From NCBI GenBank assembly GCA_963978545.1, contig OZ021728.1, positions 124,001-188,000 on the forward strand: 64,000 nucleotides of DNA. The letters run 5' to 3'. A program made the translations under genes and the position numbers. Below the pieces are notes generated by a model. The model searched no databases and was not told the DNA's origin. It saw nothing but the letters and a program-made list of their open reading frames with translations. Each line of letters opens with the position of its first letter. Positions within the stretch are counted from its first letter, which is position 1. Source of the DNA: Linyphia triangularis. Its lineage: Eukaryota; Arthropoda; Arachnida; Araneae; Linyphiidae. Below are positions 1 through 11,895 of the stretch, piece after piece.

Positions 1-317
1 CTAGCCAAACCGAGTTTTGATTTCAAGTAAAATACCTTATCTTTTAAACAAGAAATAAACCAACATAGTACAAACATTCAGTCGAGTACCTCAAATCTGG
101 ATTCGCTAGGACTTTGGCAATTCAGAACTTTAGAAGATATCAGTATTTATATACAAGATCAATAAAAGGAAACATATAAATGGAATAAACTAAAAAAAAA
201 AAGTTATACAACTGGATGTGGTTTCGAATGTGGACGGACGAACTTCCAGTTAAAAGAAAATTTTAAAAGGTAGGAGTGCTGGGAAAGGTTCGGATTTTGG
301 ATATTTTACTGTATTAT
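1..317. other. Unassigned AT-rich left edge
   Basis: This stretch has no credible open frame and no repeat that I could match elsewhere in the window. It ends at the ATTAT duplication (313-317) that flanks the next element. Confidence 0.5.
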
Positions 318-743
318 CAGGGGTCTATCCAGGTTTTTCTTACAGGGTCCTATTTTTGTGAAAAAATATCAATTTTGTGAAAAATTTCTAATTTTATATA
401 TTTTGAGCATATGGTTTGGCATCCGTGACGTCACTTCCTTAAAACCAACATGTGGGCAAGTGAGCCGTTTTCTCCTTTTGGCATAAAACAAACTTTGTAA
501 TTCTGTAATTGGTCCATTTCCAAACTGGAAATATTATGAAGTTTTCATATTTTTGACTTGGAATTTTGTGAAAGTTCAGTTTGTTGGACATGGAATTTTG
601 TGAAGGGTCTTTTTGTTGATTATAGAATTTTGTGAAGGGTCCTTTTGTTGATTATGGAATTTTGTGAAGGGTCCGTTTTTTGAACATGGAATGTTGTGAA
701 GGGTCCTCAAAAGGACCCAAATTTCCTTCTGCATAGACCCCTG
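318..743. mobile_element. 426-bp TIR element (hAT-like, CAGGGG ends)
   Basis: The element begins CAGGGGTCTATCC and ends with the near-complement GCATAGACCCCTG. A perfect 5-bp direct repeat ATTAT flanks it (313-317 and 744-748), as expected of a target-site duplication. Its right third holds diverged copies of TTTTGTGAAGGGTCC at about 592-710, a subterminal repeat of the kind transposases bind. It encodes no protein. CAGGG termini suggest hAT; a 5-bp duplication is shorter than the usual 8 bp of that superfamily. Confidence 0.75.
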
Positions 744-748
744 ATTAT

Positions 749-2007
749 ACTTTCTTCCTTGGCGATTTTTTCATTGCGAAAAATGCGACTTGATTCAGCA
801 TTGAAATCTTCCCGCTCAATGTTGCAGACCGGGCATCTATCCAGACCGATAATTTCGACATTAAGAGAATCTAAAAAACTTTTTATCTCATCAACGGTCT
901 ACAGGAAAACACATCAACACAATAACGGATCCTTTATCAGGCAAGCTCGAGGGCAACATCATTTCGGAATTTGCTGGCTTTTGGGTCGGTTCCAGAAAAT
1001 ACACCAATAATGACACAGCTGTTTTAATACAATAACGGACCCTTTACCCGGCAACACAAATTATCCAATATTTGGCTATCCTCAATTACTTACAGCAAAG
1101 TTAATGTTTTGATCATTGTGAAATACAGGGCTCCAGAAAAATATGTTTTTCCTGCATACACAAATACCATATCCAAAAATTTCCTGCAAGTCTGCGGGCT
1201 TTAAATTATACTGCTGAAGAAAATTAAATGTTACGTACTATTGAGAATTAAAAGTTGTTTCATTCAAAATCTTCTTGGCATTGATTTTGGAAACACCTCT
1301 CTGCAAAATAAACATCGGTTTCCAATGGCACATTTCCAGTTGCAATATTAGGTCATTGATTAAAGGTTAAGCTTGTGAAACGATAGCAAACACTGATGCT
1401 TGTCCAGCATGCCTCCTTTCATAACTATTTTCATTTTTGTGCTTTCGATTTAAATGCTGTGAATAGTTTTGCTCCAACATTTCTTGCAAATACAGCCTTT
1501 CATCTTCATTGTCTTGCTTGGATAGCTCCTTATTATTTTAAAGAAAAATGTGGTTTCTTTTAAATTACAATGGAATATCCAAGAATTCTTTCAAATTAAA
1601 AAGAAGAATGAAGGAAATAAACTATCAATGTAATTACATGTTTCAATAGGTTCAGATTCCAAAATCAGGAAATAAAACTCCTTTCCCCCCTTATGTTAAC
1701 ACTTCTCCCTTCCCTGTCCAAAATAACTGGAATTTCTCCTTCCTGTATAGAAGTAACAGGTGGTGAACTATATGGATAATGGCATCCCCCCCCCCAACCT
1801 CTCCCCTCCCAGCGTTACGGGAGTCAACAACTCCCCCTTTCCCGCCCTGCCTAACTGGAATTTCTCAATTTTAAAAAAAAAACGGCATTTGACTTTAATT
1901 TCCTGCGGGATCCTACGATTTCCTGCGTACATCGTACGCACGTACGTCAATTTTATCGGACTCTGGTGAAATAAACAGGTAATGTTCACATTTCTCTTCA
2001 TATGATC
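749..2007. other. Unassigned non-coding DNA with old repeat fragments
   Basis: Two related fragments, CAATAACGG(A)(C/T)CCTTTA at about 917 and 1030, resemble each other and a piece near 4070-4095, so this is probably old transposon DNA. A possible left terminus CAGGGCTCCAGAAAA lies at about 1125 without a matching right end. The short frames at 1760-2001 run over C-rich low-complexity sequence and are not convincing genes. Confidence 0.4.
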
Positions 2008-2014
2008 TGGAATA

Positions 2015-2272
2015 GGGAATGTTTACAATTATTCATCTTTTGCGAACAGGAAATGCAGGTGGGGAGGGGGAAACACGTATTTTTGTTATGCTAAAGCAGG
2101 TACGTCAATATCAGTGTTTTTTTCGGGAACAGACCTGAAATGTGGCAAATTCTGAAAAACCGGATGGTGTTGGTCTCGCCGTTTAATGGGTCTGTTACTG
2201 TATAATGAAAATACGTGCTTCCCCCTCTCCACTTCCCGTTCATGAAAGATGAATTAATTATAAACATTGCTT
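2015..2272. repeat. Inverted repeat, ~70-bp arms
   Basis: The segment at about 2015-2085 (AATGTTTAC ... AAACACGTATTTTT) returns as its reverse complement at about 2205-2272 (AAAATACGTGCTTCCCCCTC ... ATAAACATTGC), with some mismatches and a ~120-bp spacer. It can fold into a long imperfect hairpin and is probably a foldback-type element or the end of a larger one. Confidence 0.6.
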
Positions 2273-2623
2273 GCTTCCTCCATGGCAGTTAATACATAGA
2301 AAAAATATAAAATATAAAAAATATAGAGAGAAAATAATATAAATTAAACTGCTACAAGCGTTTTTGTTTTTCTTTCAAAAGAATTTTGAATTTATAAACT
2401 AAAATAATGCAAAAACAAGCGGAATTACAGGAAGAACATGTGATGTCACAAAACCAGTTTCTAAAATCTGCGTCGAAATCAGTTTATTTCACTGTGATTT
2501 CCCTCAAAATTTTACCATTAGGAGACATTAATAAATAATTATAATAACAACTAAACCTACATATATTTCAAAATGTCTTAAATGTAATCAATTGATCTGT
2601 TTTACGAATTAGGCATACGGAAC

Positions 2624-3986
2624 CAGAGTTCATCCTAGAAATAAAAAAGGGCAGGGTGCTATTTTCCACAAAAAAAGGGCACTTCCTGTTTACGAGGGCA
2701 CTTTTATGGCAAATTGCAGAAATATGCGTTTTCTGCCACAATTTCAATATTGTTATACTTTTCTACCACGATAAATAATTTTCAATATTCTGAAGAAAAA
2801 AAATTATAATGCAAAAATCTGTGAATCAAAAACTCGCTCAGAAACTTAAAAGATATCAAAATACTGATAAAATGCTTCAGTCCTAATTCTGCTGGAATGA
2901 GACTGAGAAAATTATTAAAATTAAAGTGCAATATACACAGTAAAATTTTCATCAAATAGTAATTTTTATAAAATTATCAATTTATAATACAGTAAAATTA
3001 AGATAAGAATGTTTTAGTTTAATGAAAATGTGTTAAGATAAGAACTTTTCACTCTTTCAAAATTTTCTAAAGTTTGAATTAATCAACCTTAAACTTCATC
3101 TCTTAGTATTGCTATTGTCAGATAGAGAATAGAGTTTCTCCAAATTTAACATTATTCATTGGGGGATATCACAAGGAGTATTCCGACTAAAGAACTTGGA
3201 CTATGTCCTGAAATTTTGCATTTTTTTTTATTTTCAAAATCGGATCAAATTTAGCGTCAAAACGTTTTACTGTGCAGCCGCTATTATGCAAGTTATAATA
3301 GAAGTTTTATTTTTTTTAAAAATCGGAAATAATCTGAGATTTTGGTTGCATTCCTGTTATGTTTAATTTTAAATATGAAACTGATGTTTAGAAATTAATT
3401 GGTAACAGGCAAACTACCAAAAACACCCCCTAAATTTAACAGGAGTACATCGCGATTACGCGTGTCCAAACGGAAATATTCTTTTTAAATTCTTAGTGTA
3501 AACATTTGATAGTTATAAACCTTTAACTAAGTTATTCAAGTCTTTCAAATTCCTTTCTTCACTATTTTGAATAAGGCATGGTAAAAATCCAGCGAAATAC
3601 ACTTAATCAAAACACGTACGAAATGGCCATCAGAGTTTACTAATGTGCACTTGGGAAATTGTAAGACGGCACCGTACAATCCACCTACTAATGAAGCACG
3701 TTATATAGACATCTACTCAATGGTTTCAGTCCCTGATATATACGTTGCGCGTTTGAACATGAATGCGCATGCGCGACAGCCGATTTCAGTAGGAGTGATC
3801 CACATATTGCGTACTGTTGAGAGGGAAAAACAAAAGTTTTTCGAATTCTTTCAGGATGAAATTTTTTCTGAAAAAGGGCAGAAAGCGCGCTATTTTTATA
3901 GAGAAAGGGCAAGAAGGGCACTATTTTTATAGAAAAAGGGCAGGCAGGGCGCGCCGCCCCACGAAAAATGCCTAGGATGAACTCTG
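2624..3986. mobile_element. 1.36-kb TIR element (CAGAGTTCATCCTAG ends)
   Basis: The left end reads CAGAGTTCATCCTAG and the right end CTAGGATGAACTCTG, an exact 15-bp terminal inverted repeat. Just inside are repeated AAAAAGGGCA motifs (left, near 2645; right, near 3870-3945). No clear target duplication is visible. Parts of the interior recur at 56.7-58.3 kb in changed order and orientation. The short frames at 3645-4087 fall on this repeat and look incidental. It is probably a non-autonomous hAT-like transposon. Confidence 0.7.
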
Positions 3987-4762
3987 ACAGAACGATGTGA
4001 CATCACAGGATGACACAATTTCAAAACCAAATTCCGAAATAAAAAAAAGATGCGTGCCTGTTTTAGGGTTACCGATAAAGGGTCCATTACTGTACCATAA
4101 TTTTGTTAATAACATGTTATGGTTCAATATGTAGGTGTTTATAGCAACAACAGTAATTTGTATAATTGATCAGTATTTAAGTCGGTAAAGTTCATCTAGT
4201 TTCACAACTCTACGAAATAGTTTAATATACCGTAATGGTTAAATCCATATCACCTTCCAAATATAACTCCACTGCTAATATGTTAATGTCCGTTAAACGG
4301 GTAGCAAATAAAAACCGCCAAATAGAAAGGATCCAAACGAACAACCTTCAAATTGTTTAAAATTCCTATAACCGTTAAAGGGTTTCTATAGCAACCATCC
4401 CTAAATTTATCTAAGTGAACATGAACATTTACGCTATTTGAGGTCTTCCACCTATTTTAAAGAAATTATCATTTTCTCCAAAATTCATGAAAACTTTTGT
4501 AAATTAGTTCAAAAATTAGTTGAAACACATAGATACTTTGTTAAAATTCCAACCTCAAACGATGTAAATTTTTAAAAGAGCAGAGATTAAATTTTAAAAA
4601 TAAACAAAGGTAGCATACAATTTTAAAGCGAGAAGCCGTCTAGAATCGTAATCGGAGGCTGGTCCTTCATTATATTTCACTGTTTTTGTAACTACAACTC
4701 ATGTTTCTAATATTTTATATAATACAAATTTTAAGACCAAAAACAGGCCCAAGGTGAAACAG
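3987..4762. other. Unassigned AT-rich DNA
   Basis: There is no open frame of note and no clear repeat apart from a fragment near 4060-4095 that resembles sequence around 917 and 1030. Confidence 0.4.
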
Positions 4763-4795
4763 GGTTGGTCGGTTAAAATGTGTTCTTTCTTAAAA

Positions 4796-5417
4796 TCAGG
4801 GAGAAAATTATTGACAGGCATATTCGAGAATACATGGGTAGCAATAGTCCCTTGCATGATCTACAGTTTGCCTATCAACCTGGAAAATCTACAGAAACAG
4901 AACTTCATCAGCTGGTTTCCAAGATAGAAGACACTCTGGAAAGAAAGTGCTTTTGATAATACCCCACATCTATCCTTAATTCCTTAAAGGACACAGAGAT
5001 AATATACTATGCACATGGATTGAGAACCTGCTATCAGATAGAACTATTCAAATAAACATCTTTGATGAATCACTTGAAAAAAAGGCTACCAGAGGTTGCC
5101 CTCAAGGAGGTGTCTTATCACCATTACTTTGGAACCTGGTAGTAAATAACCTTATTTAACACTTTAATAATACAGGCTATTATATGCAAGGCTATGTGGA
5201 TGAAATTGCCATCCTTATCCTTGGTAAAGATTTTAACATAACTTATTCACTTATGCAGAATGCACTAAGTTATGTAAGCAAATGGTGCACAGAGAGGGTT
5301 CTGAAGGTCAGTCCACAGAAAACCAATCTTGTACCATTAACTTGCAAAAGAAAATGGGATGGCCTTTTTGAAGTTGAAATCAACGTGGCTTCTGAGGTGA
5401 AAACTCACATGGAATAA
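4796..5417 (+). pseudogene. Broken LINE reverse transcriptase
   Basis: Translation of about 4801-4956 gives the RT segment containing QFAYQPGKSTETELHQLV. A deletion or frameshift then brings in AFDN-like residues, and about 5025-5160 gives TRGCPQGGVLSPLLWNLVVN, the conserved palm block. The catalytic box at about 5180-5210 reads GYVDEIAILI. The usual Y-A-D-D core has become Y-V-D-E, so the second catalytic aspartate is lost. Stops occur at about 4956 and 5158. The enzyme would copy element RNA into DNA in a live relative; here it is dead. Confidence 0.85.
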
Positions 5418-5905
5418 ACATGTTGACTACAAAATAAATCAAGCAAAAAAATGCATTATGACATGTAGACACATGCTTGGAAAAAACTGAGGTCTACAGC
5501 CAAAAATGATGTTTTGGATGTACTCAGCAGTCATCAGACCTATGATCACTTATGCCTCTGTCATCTGGTGGTATAAAGTGGAATAGAGAACTATGAAGGA
5601 CTGCCTGGGTAGTCTGTAAAGACTGACCTACCTGCCCGTGTAACACAGGTGCAATGTCCTCGGCGCCCACCAGAGCATTAGATACCATATTAGATCCGAC
5701 CCCATTAGACATCTTCATTTGCAGCACTGCAAGAATGACTGCATACAGAATGATGTTAAAACAACAATGGTATGACAAGCCTATAGTTAAAGGACATATC
5801 AGTATCACCAGGAAAATTCATGAACCTACTCTTCTGATGCCTTCAGACACCTTAGAGATACATGTTTGAAAGACCATTCGAAGTGGTTATACCCACCAGA
5901 GATTA

Positions 5906-6407
5906 ATGGAATGATTACATATTTAACCTTCAAACAAACAATGATCTTATCTGGTTCACGGATGGATCAAAGAAAGACAACCTCTCAGGACTGGTAGTAC
6001 AAGGCGTATTATCAAGAATTAACTTCTTTAGAGGTCTTGGGAAGTACACTACAGTGTTCCAGGCAGAAGTTCTTGCAATCACTGACTGTTTACGGATAAA
6101 TATGAGAAAAGGCTACCGGGGTAAGCAGATTCTCATCTATAGTGATAGTCAAGCAGCCTCAAAGGCACTTCATTCATTCCAAATCAATTCAAAGGCTGTT
6201 TTGGAATGCAGAAACCTTCTAGGAGAATTGACAAACGAAAACGAGGGAACTCTTATATGGGTGCCAGGACACAAGGGTATAGAAGGTAACGAAAAGGCTG
6301 ATGAACTTGCAAAACAGAGATCGCCTTATAATCCAATTGGAGCGGAGCCCTTCTGTGGGAACAATCTGAAGACTGCAAAAGAAGTTCTCCATAAATGGGA
6401 AAAATAG
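5906..6407 (+). pseudogene. LINE RNase H domain, catalytic residues retained
   Basis: An open stretch of about 165 codons encodes a type I RNase H of the kind found downstream of RT in R1/I/jockey-like elements. The motifs appear in order: WFTDGSK (first Asp), FQAEVLAI (Glu), IYSDSQAASKAL (second Asp) and WVPGHKGIEGNEKADELA (final Asp region). All four catalytic acidic positions are visible although the neighbouring RT is broken. A TAG follows at 6405-6407, beyond which the frame still reads like element sequence (EMNKTWINVRTL) before the repeat insertion. Confidence 0.85.
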
Positions 6408-6439
6408 GAGATGAATAAAACATGGATAAATGTGAGAAC

Positions 6440-6745
6440 TTTACCATAATGGGAACTTTGGCGATATACTTTTCGATAATTCTTATATTATCCTCTCTTA
6501 TAAGTGAAACTGAGAAGAGGAGAAAAAACAATTGCTGATAAGCTATGTTCAAACAAAGAGAACTCTATGTTGAAGGCATTCGTTTTTCAACTTTTTATGC
6601 CATTGAAGCATTTTTTTTTTTTTTATTTTGTAGGTGGGGATGTTTAGAACACCTTAAGAGGCATTACCACAGCGATTTTGATCAAAATCGTTTGAGCCGT
6701 TTTTTAGCAATCATTGAAAAACATCCTTTAGCATCCGCGATTTTG
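6440..6745 (+). mobile_element. Dispersed ~690-bp repeat, partial copy inside the LINE
   Basis: This piece matches the tandem units at 36.6-40.1 kb: both have GATAATTCTTATATTATCC, AAGTGAAACTGAGAAGAG, TTTAGAACACCTTAAGAGG and CATTACCACAGCGATTTT. It interrupts the LINE between RNase H and the C-terminal region, so it entered after the LINE. A T-run at about 6611-6624 replaces sequence found in the other copies. Confidence 0.75.
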
Positions 6746-6949
6746 ACAATTAGACTTTTTCAACAAGACCCCATACGTAAGAAATGTTACCAAAACGAGG
6801 AAACGGCACATCATGTTATATATGAATGTGATGCTCTCACTCGACTTACAACTTTAGAAGTCACCAACACTAAAGAATTACACCTTAGTTCTATCAAGGG
6901 TTTGTCAGACTTAATTGCCAAAGTGGACGACCCGAATAAATGGAGCTAA
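6746..6949 (+). pseudogene. LINE C-terminal Cys/His region
   Basis: The residues include KKCYQNEETAHHVIYECDAL, which fits the C...H....C end of the zinc-knuckle-like motif commonly found C-terminal to RNase H in these elements; the first Cys of the usual CxxC appears lost. The frame ends at TAA just after PNKWS. Confidence 0.65.
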
Positions 6950-6960
6950 GAAACATTGGT

Positions 6961-8279
6961 ACAAAATGCTACCCTTAAGTAGAGGTGACACATATTTGAC
7001 TAACCCAAAACAAAGAAGAAAGAACACGTTTACTACAGACACGTGCTCGACGAAATGCACACAGCGGTAACAATAGGACATTTGATTTACATATGTCGCA
7101 TAGTATCAGTACTGAATAACAAATGATTAATAATATGGGAAACCTACTTCTGGGGGTCTTTTTTCACAGAAACTGTTCCACTTTTTCTGCTTTTTTTTGA
7201 TGGCGTGTCATCAAAAACGCTAAAAAGATCATCAGTGTCGGACATAATTAATTACAATTATATTTTTTTAATATTAAGATAAAGTTAAAGTCGACTCAAT
7301 CAGCAAACAGTAAAAAGAACACAAAATTTTGAAAATTAATAGGCTCCTTAAAAAAATAACTTTTAACCAATAAGGCGGTTCCAGTGAAATTTCAATAGTT
7401 ATTGACGACTGCATATTTTTCATAGAGCAAAGAATAGGAGCAGAGGCGGCGTTTCCTATTGGAGAAAAGCATGAAACGTTTTGAGAGATCATGGGTAATA
7501 TTCATTCATAATAAACAGCAAACGCATTGCGCACAACGCATTCGCATTTTAAAACTGCGTTTTATCCCCAAACGTATAAATAAATCATACCAAAAAAATT
7601 CACATTTCCCTTAGAATGTATACATAATGCTGCATTAAGAAGAAAAAAATTAAGTTGAGGATAATTTTATTAAATATGACCGGAGGGTGTGTGGTTTCTA
7701 CCCGCACCGGTGACGGATTGAGGCCGCATCGTTAGCAGTACAATTATCGGTTATTTTATAAATTTGACTAATGGCAAAAGTTTCGGAAAAATAGGTTTAT
7801 TTTTTTCTAACTATTCATTAAAATAACAAATAATCTTAATTTTATATTTTTAAATAATACTTAAAGAATTCTAAAAGTAGGTGGTGGAATTACAAAATTA
7901 TTTATTTTTATTAAAATTCTTTAAAAAATATATATATGAAATAAAATTGAATGGCAACAAAACACATAAAATATTATCTATCTTCATGATGCCAAACAAC
8001 GTATAATTTTTTTGGGGGATATTTTAAATGGTATTAAAGTTATGAAGGAAAAAATAACCATTCACATCAATGCGAGACAGTTTCAGTCACATCTGCCATC
8101 ATGACTACTCGTTTTCGAGGGAAATGACGACCAAAAGACAATATACGCAAAACCATTATGTCTTATGTATTAGTTCTTGCACAAGGAAAATCTAATACAG
8201 CCTTCAAAAAATTGGAAATATGCTTCTTTTATAAATGAAATAGGTAAAAACTGTAAAATGAAAAAACATTAGTAGCAAT
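6961..8279. other. Unassigned AT-rich DNA downstream of the LINE
   Basis: About 50 bp after the LINE frame may be its 3' tail, but no poly(A) or duplication marks the end. A short GC-richer patch at about 7680-7735 (GACCGGAGGGTGTGTGG ...) stands out and may be a transposon end. I see no gene. Confidence 0.35.
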
Positions 8280-9860
8280 TCACTGCATGGCGTTTCGTCG
8301 GCCAATGATCGGATTTCATCAAAGTCATCGGCGATTCCTCAGACTGATATATAAACACACCCGTATTTCCTCGTCTGCCGATGACCCTAAACTCATCGGT
8401 AAAAGATATCTTCCCAACTTCGGTTTCCGGTGAAATTTCTGATCATCGTTTTTTGATCGGCAAAAGATATCGGAACGAAATCGGGGACAGGCGATAAAAA
8501 ACTAATGTTTCTTTTTCTTGCAATTAGAGGCAATCCTTGAATATATTTCAAATTTAAATCAAGTATACAATTTGCTAAACATTTCGCTTTGGCAATAAGT
8601 GAAAAATATTTTAAAAATAAGTGTACGAAAAATTTTAAATGTAAAAATATATTTTGAAAAAATGCAAACTACATCATTATATATTGCTTATCTAATACGT
8701 CAATAAAATCCATAAATAAAAAAAAAAAATTTATAGTGTAAAAAAATATAGGAACAATTTTCTAAAATTAAAAATAAATTCTCAATTCAATTTCAATATA
8801 AAATAAAAATATAGTCCTTGTTTTTAAATAGTTTTCATTATAATTTGCTGAACTCATTTTGGTCCGTTTTTTAAACATCTTTTAAGTAAAATAAAAATAT
8901 GTTTATATGTTTCAAAAAGTCAATCAAATTGAATATAGTTTTTTAAAAAAAATTAAAAATGAAATATTTTTTTAAATGTCAAAATTATTAAGTAAACTCT
9001 TAAATTGCATTTCAAAAAATATCATAAAATGTACACGTCAATTAGTTAAAATTTTCCAAAATAGATGGCGACACTATTTATTATGTGTATAAGAATACAA
9101 AAACTAAATATGTTTTCAAATGGGATATATATATTTTTTTGCTATAATAAATAAATTAATATCATTTCCCAAATTTATGGAAGATTTGCTATTTTCCAAA
9201 AATTCCCCATATATAAAAAAAAAATGTCGGTCAATTTTCTTGCAAAGTCTGTATGATAGTAAAGTTTTGTACTACAATACAATTGCTATACCAAGAATGG
9301 CGAGTACCATATCAGTCCAGTGGCCAAGTCACCGCGCTTCAGAGACCAACATCCTAGGTTCGATTCCAGGGTAAGTAATTTAGACATTTCTGGCGTGAGT
9401 AATTTAGTGGTGTTATATCTTCGATTTGTACTCTTAATATGTCACTAGAAATACTACAATATAAGAATTACGCGCTATGGGAAAATATTTTAGTTTTTGA
9501 TTATTTTAACTTGTCGTTTTTAATATTCTATTTTTACATCTTTATAATTATTTAATGTTTATTAATTGGTATTTTCGACAAAATAACGACCGTTTCGATA
9601 TTTCTTGAGAGCAAAATTTTCCTCGGATAGTGCTCGTAATTCCCCCTTTTCCCTCGGCCTTCAAACGAATTCTTGTCGGCTTCTCCTCGAATTCGATCAG
9701 TTTCCGGACATCGGTCAATGGCCGGCCACGGGGACAAAATGGATTAGTTGCCAAGGGAAAGATAAGTTTCGGGTGAGTTTCCGGTGAATCGCCAATCACC
9801 GGCGATTCACCTGGGGATGGAATTCCGATCATCGCCCGAGGTAAAATTGCTACTAGGGAC
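8280..9860. other. AT-rich DNA bracketed by two GC-richer repeat-like blocks
   Basis: The blocks at about 8283-8500 and 9590-9850 share short words such as GCCAATGATCGG / CCGATCATCGCC and are rich in CATCGG, CGGCGATT and CCGGTGA motifs. The right block holds the hairpin GGTGAATCGCC-AATCA-CCGGCGATTCACC near 9790. They may be the two ends of one old element. The frames at 9548-10003 in this block have no recognisable domain. Confidence 0.3.
9318..9372 (+). repeat. tRNA-like (Pol III box A/box B) fragment
   Basis: AGTGGCCAAGTCACCGCG resembles box A, and about 30 nt later GGTTCGATTCC fits box B. The stems pair poorly, so this is more likely a tRNA-derived SINE head or tRNA pseudogene than a functional tRNA. 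Confidence 0.3.
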
Positions 9861-10709
9861 CTCTTCATAATAAAGTATGGACTCTGGTTTGATTCCCATA
9901 GCCTGCTGGTAGCTTTAGAGCCAAAAGAACAAATAATAAAAGAACTAATATAGGTGAGAAATACTAATTTCATAATAGCAATGTCATAAAACGGAAATCC
10001 CATTTAACACAAAACAAATGTTCAAGAAATTTACAAAATTTCATTCTTTTTCCAAAAATTTAATATATTGCTAATGTTTAATATTTAGCATATAATTTTA
10101 TTGCTTGTTATAATAACTATATTGTAGGAATTGGACAGATATATCACTATAACAGAATTACACGTTCACAATTACATAGCTAACAAATTTTGTATTGTTA
10201 AGGTAACATGTAAATATAACCAGGCTCAGCCTGGCCCACCGGGATACTAAACATATCATGGGGCGCCCTCTCCAGAACCTTGGCACGGCGCCCTCCGAGA
10301 ACAGTGGAAAAAATTTCAAATAAATACAGATTTTAAATTTAAATAATTAAGTTTTTGATTTTAAAGTGTATCTGTATCTTTGAAGATGGAATAATTTATA
10401 CGATTTGTTTATTTTAAACTACACAAGCACGGTTATCATGGAACCACATCTATATGTGTCTGAGCTGGGAGAGGAGTTAGATAGGCAACTAAGCAACCCC
10501 TCCCGCCGTGGAAACTCGCAAAACAAATGTCTCCCGTGCAATTTTTTTTTTTTTTTGTTATTGACTAGACTGGTGACACTTGCCCCATTTTATTTTGGGG
10601 GAGGGGGCGGGAAGGCATACAATAAAAGGCAAAGAGTCATCGTATGAGTTCTATTTGGAGAGAGGGTGGGAGCTACTTTTATTGGTTAAGGAAACAGTTT
10701 GACCAGGAT

Positions 10710-10745
<36 letters not shown>

Positions 10746-11864
10746 TAAATGACCATTGCTCTTTGGTTTGTTGACAAAACTATTTGGATTTTTACTGAAC
10801 AAAACGTGTACTAAACTCCTTAATTTGCAAAATTATTCAGTCTTTGCTTTTCAAACACTTAAATTATATGGACCGAATTTTCATGAAGATCATATTAGCA
10901 AGTAAGTCAATTGTTTGTCAAATTATTATTGCTTAAATAAGTCCTAAGAAGGACTCGCCCAGATAAAAAGAATGTTTTTTGACATGAAAACATTAAAAAA
11001 AATTTTTACGATAGTTACGTTTATCTTGTCTTTAAAATTTTTCACCTCAATCCCTATGAAATCATGTAACATAATGCAGATTTCTTGAACTATAAATCAT
11101 TAAATGCATCAAAAAAGTATGACGGAAGGAGTGTGACTCCTTAATCGCCATCCCTGGGTTTATCAGTTCAAAAAACTATTTTATTAGTTTAAATTATTTG
11201 CCTTTGAAAAGGAAAAGATCTGTAATAATTTAATGTCAACGTACCGATTGAAATGCTGAGCATAAAGTGTAAACAATACGTTAATCTAAATTATTCTGTT
11301 GTAATGTTCAATGTAACATTCACTTTGTATAATTTAGTTTTTCACTAATTTTAACAACAATTTTTTTTTTTTTTTTTTTTAAGTTAAATTTCAAATAAAA
11401 TTTCATAAATTTAAAGTTGAATAACAATACAAAATAATTAAAACAATGTAAACATAAATATTTAAATTATGTTAAACATTAAAATCAAAAGTTTAAATAT
11501 AAAAATAACAACGAAAGACGTAGAATAGCAAAATGACAAAGATAAAGTGTCAAAGTAAAACAACCTAGATACAGTTTAAAAACCGAGACATAAAATTAAA
11601 ATATAATGAAAAGTAAAAGTAGCTTGACATAACGATTGGCAAAACTCAAAAGATCATTAAATAAAAGAGGATGTCCAAGTTAGGACTTATAACTTTAAAA
11701 TGCTGTGGAGTAAAATTATGGGTAAAACTGTACAAATACATTTATATGTTTTACAAATAATACAAAACTGTTGATTTTTTAAAAGCAAGTATTCAAAACA
11801 TTACACAAGGTATGCAATGCAATGTTTTTTTATTTATTTTTTTAAATTTTTTTTTTTTTTTTAA

Positions 11865-11895
<31 letters not shown>

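Larger units (their letters stand above)
4763..6949 (+). mobile_element. 5'-truncated non-LTR retrotransposon (LINE) relic
   Basis: Three consecutive remnants lie in the order expected of a jockey/R1/I-type LINE second frame: reverse transcriptase (about 4796-5417), RNase H (about 5906-6407) and a C-terminal Cys/His region (6746-6949). Frameshifts and stops separate them, and a piece of a dispersed repeat sits at about 6440-6745 between RNase H and the C-terminus. The gag-like first frame and the endonuclease are missing, consistent with 5' truncation on insertion. I could not define the 3' end or a target duplication. Confidence 0.85.

Noticed and set aside
426..433. CRE-like TGACGTCA regulatory site
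   Set aside because: A single 8-mer inside a transposon far from any gene; no support for function.
9548..10003. 151-residue minus-strand gene
   Set aside because: The frame lies on repeat-like DNA, has no recognisable domain, and overlaps equally long frames on the other strand.
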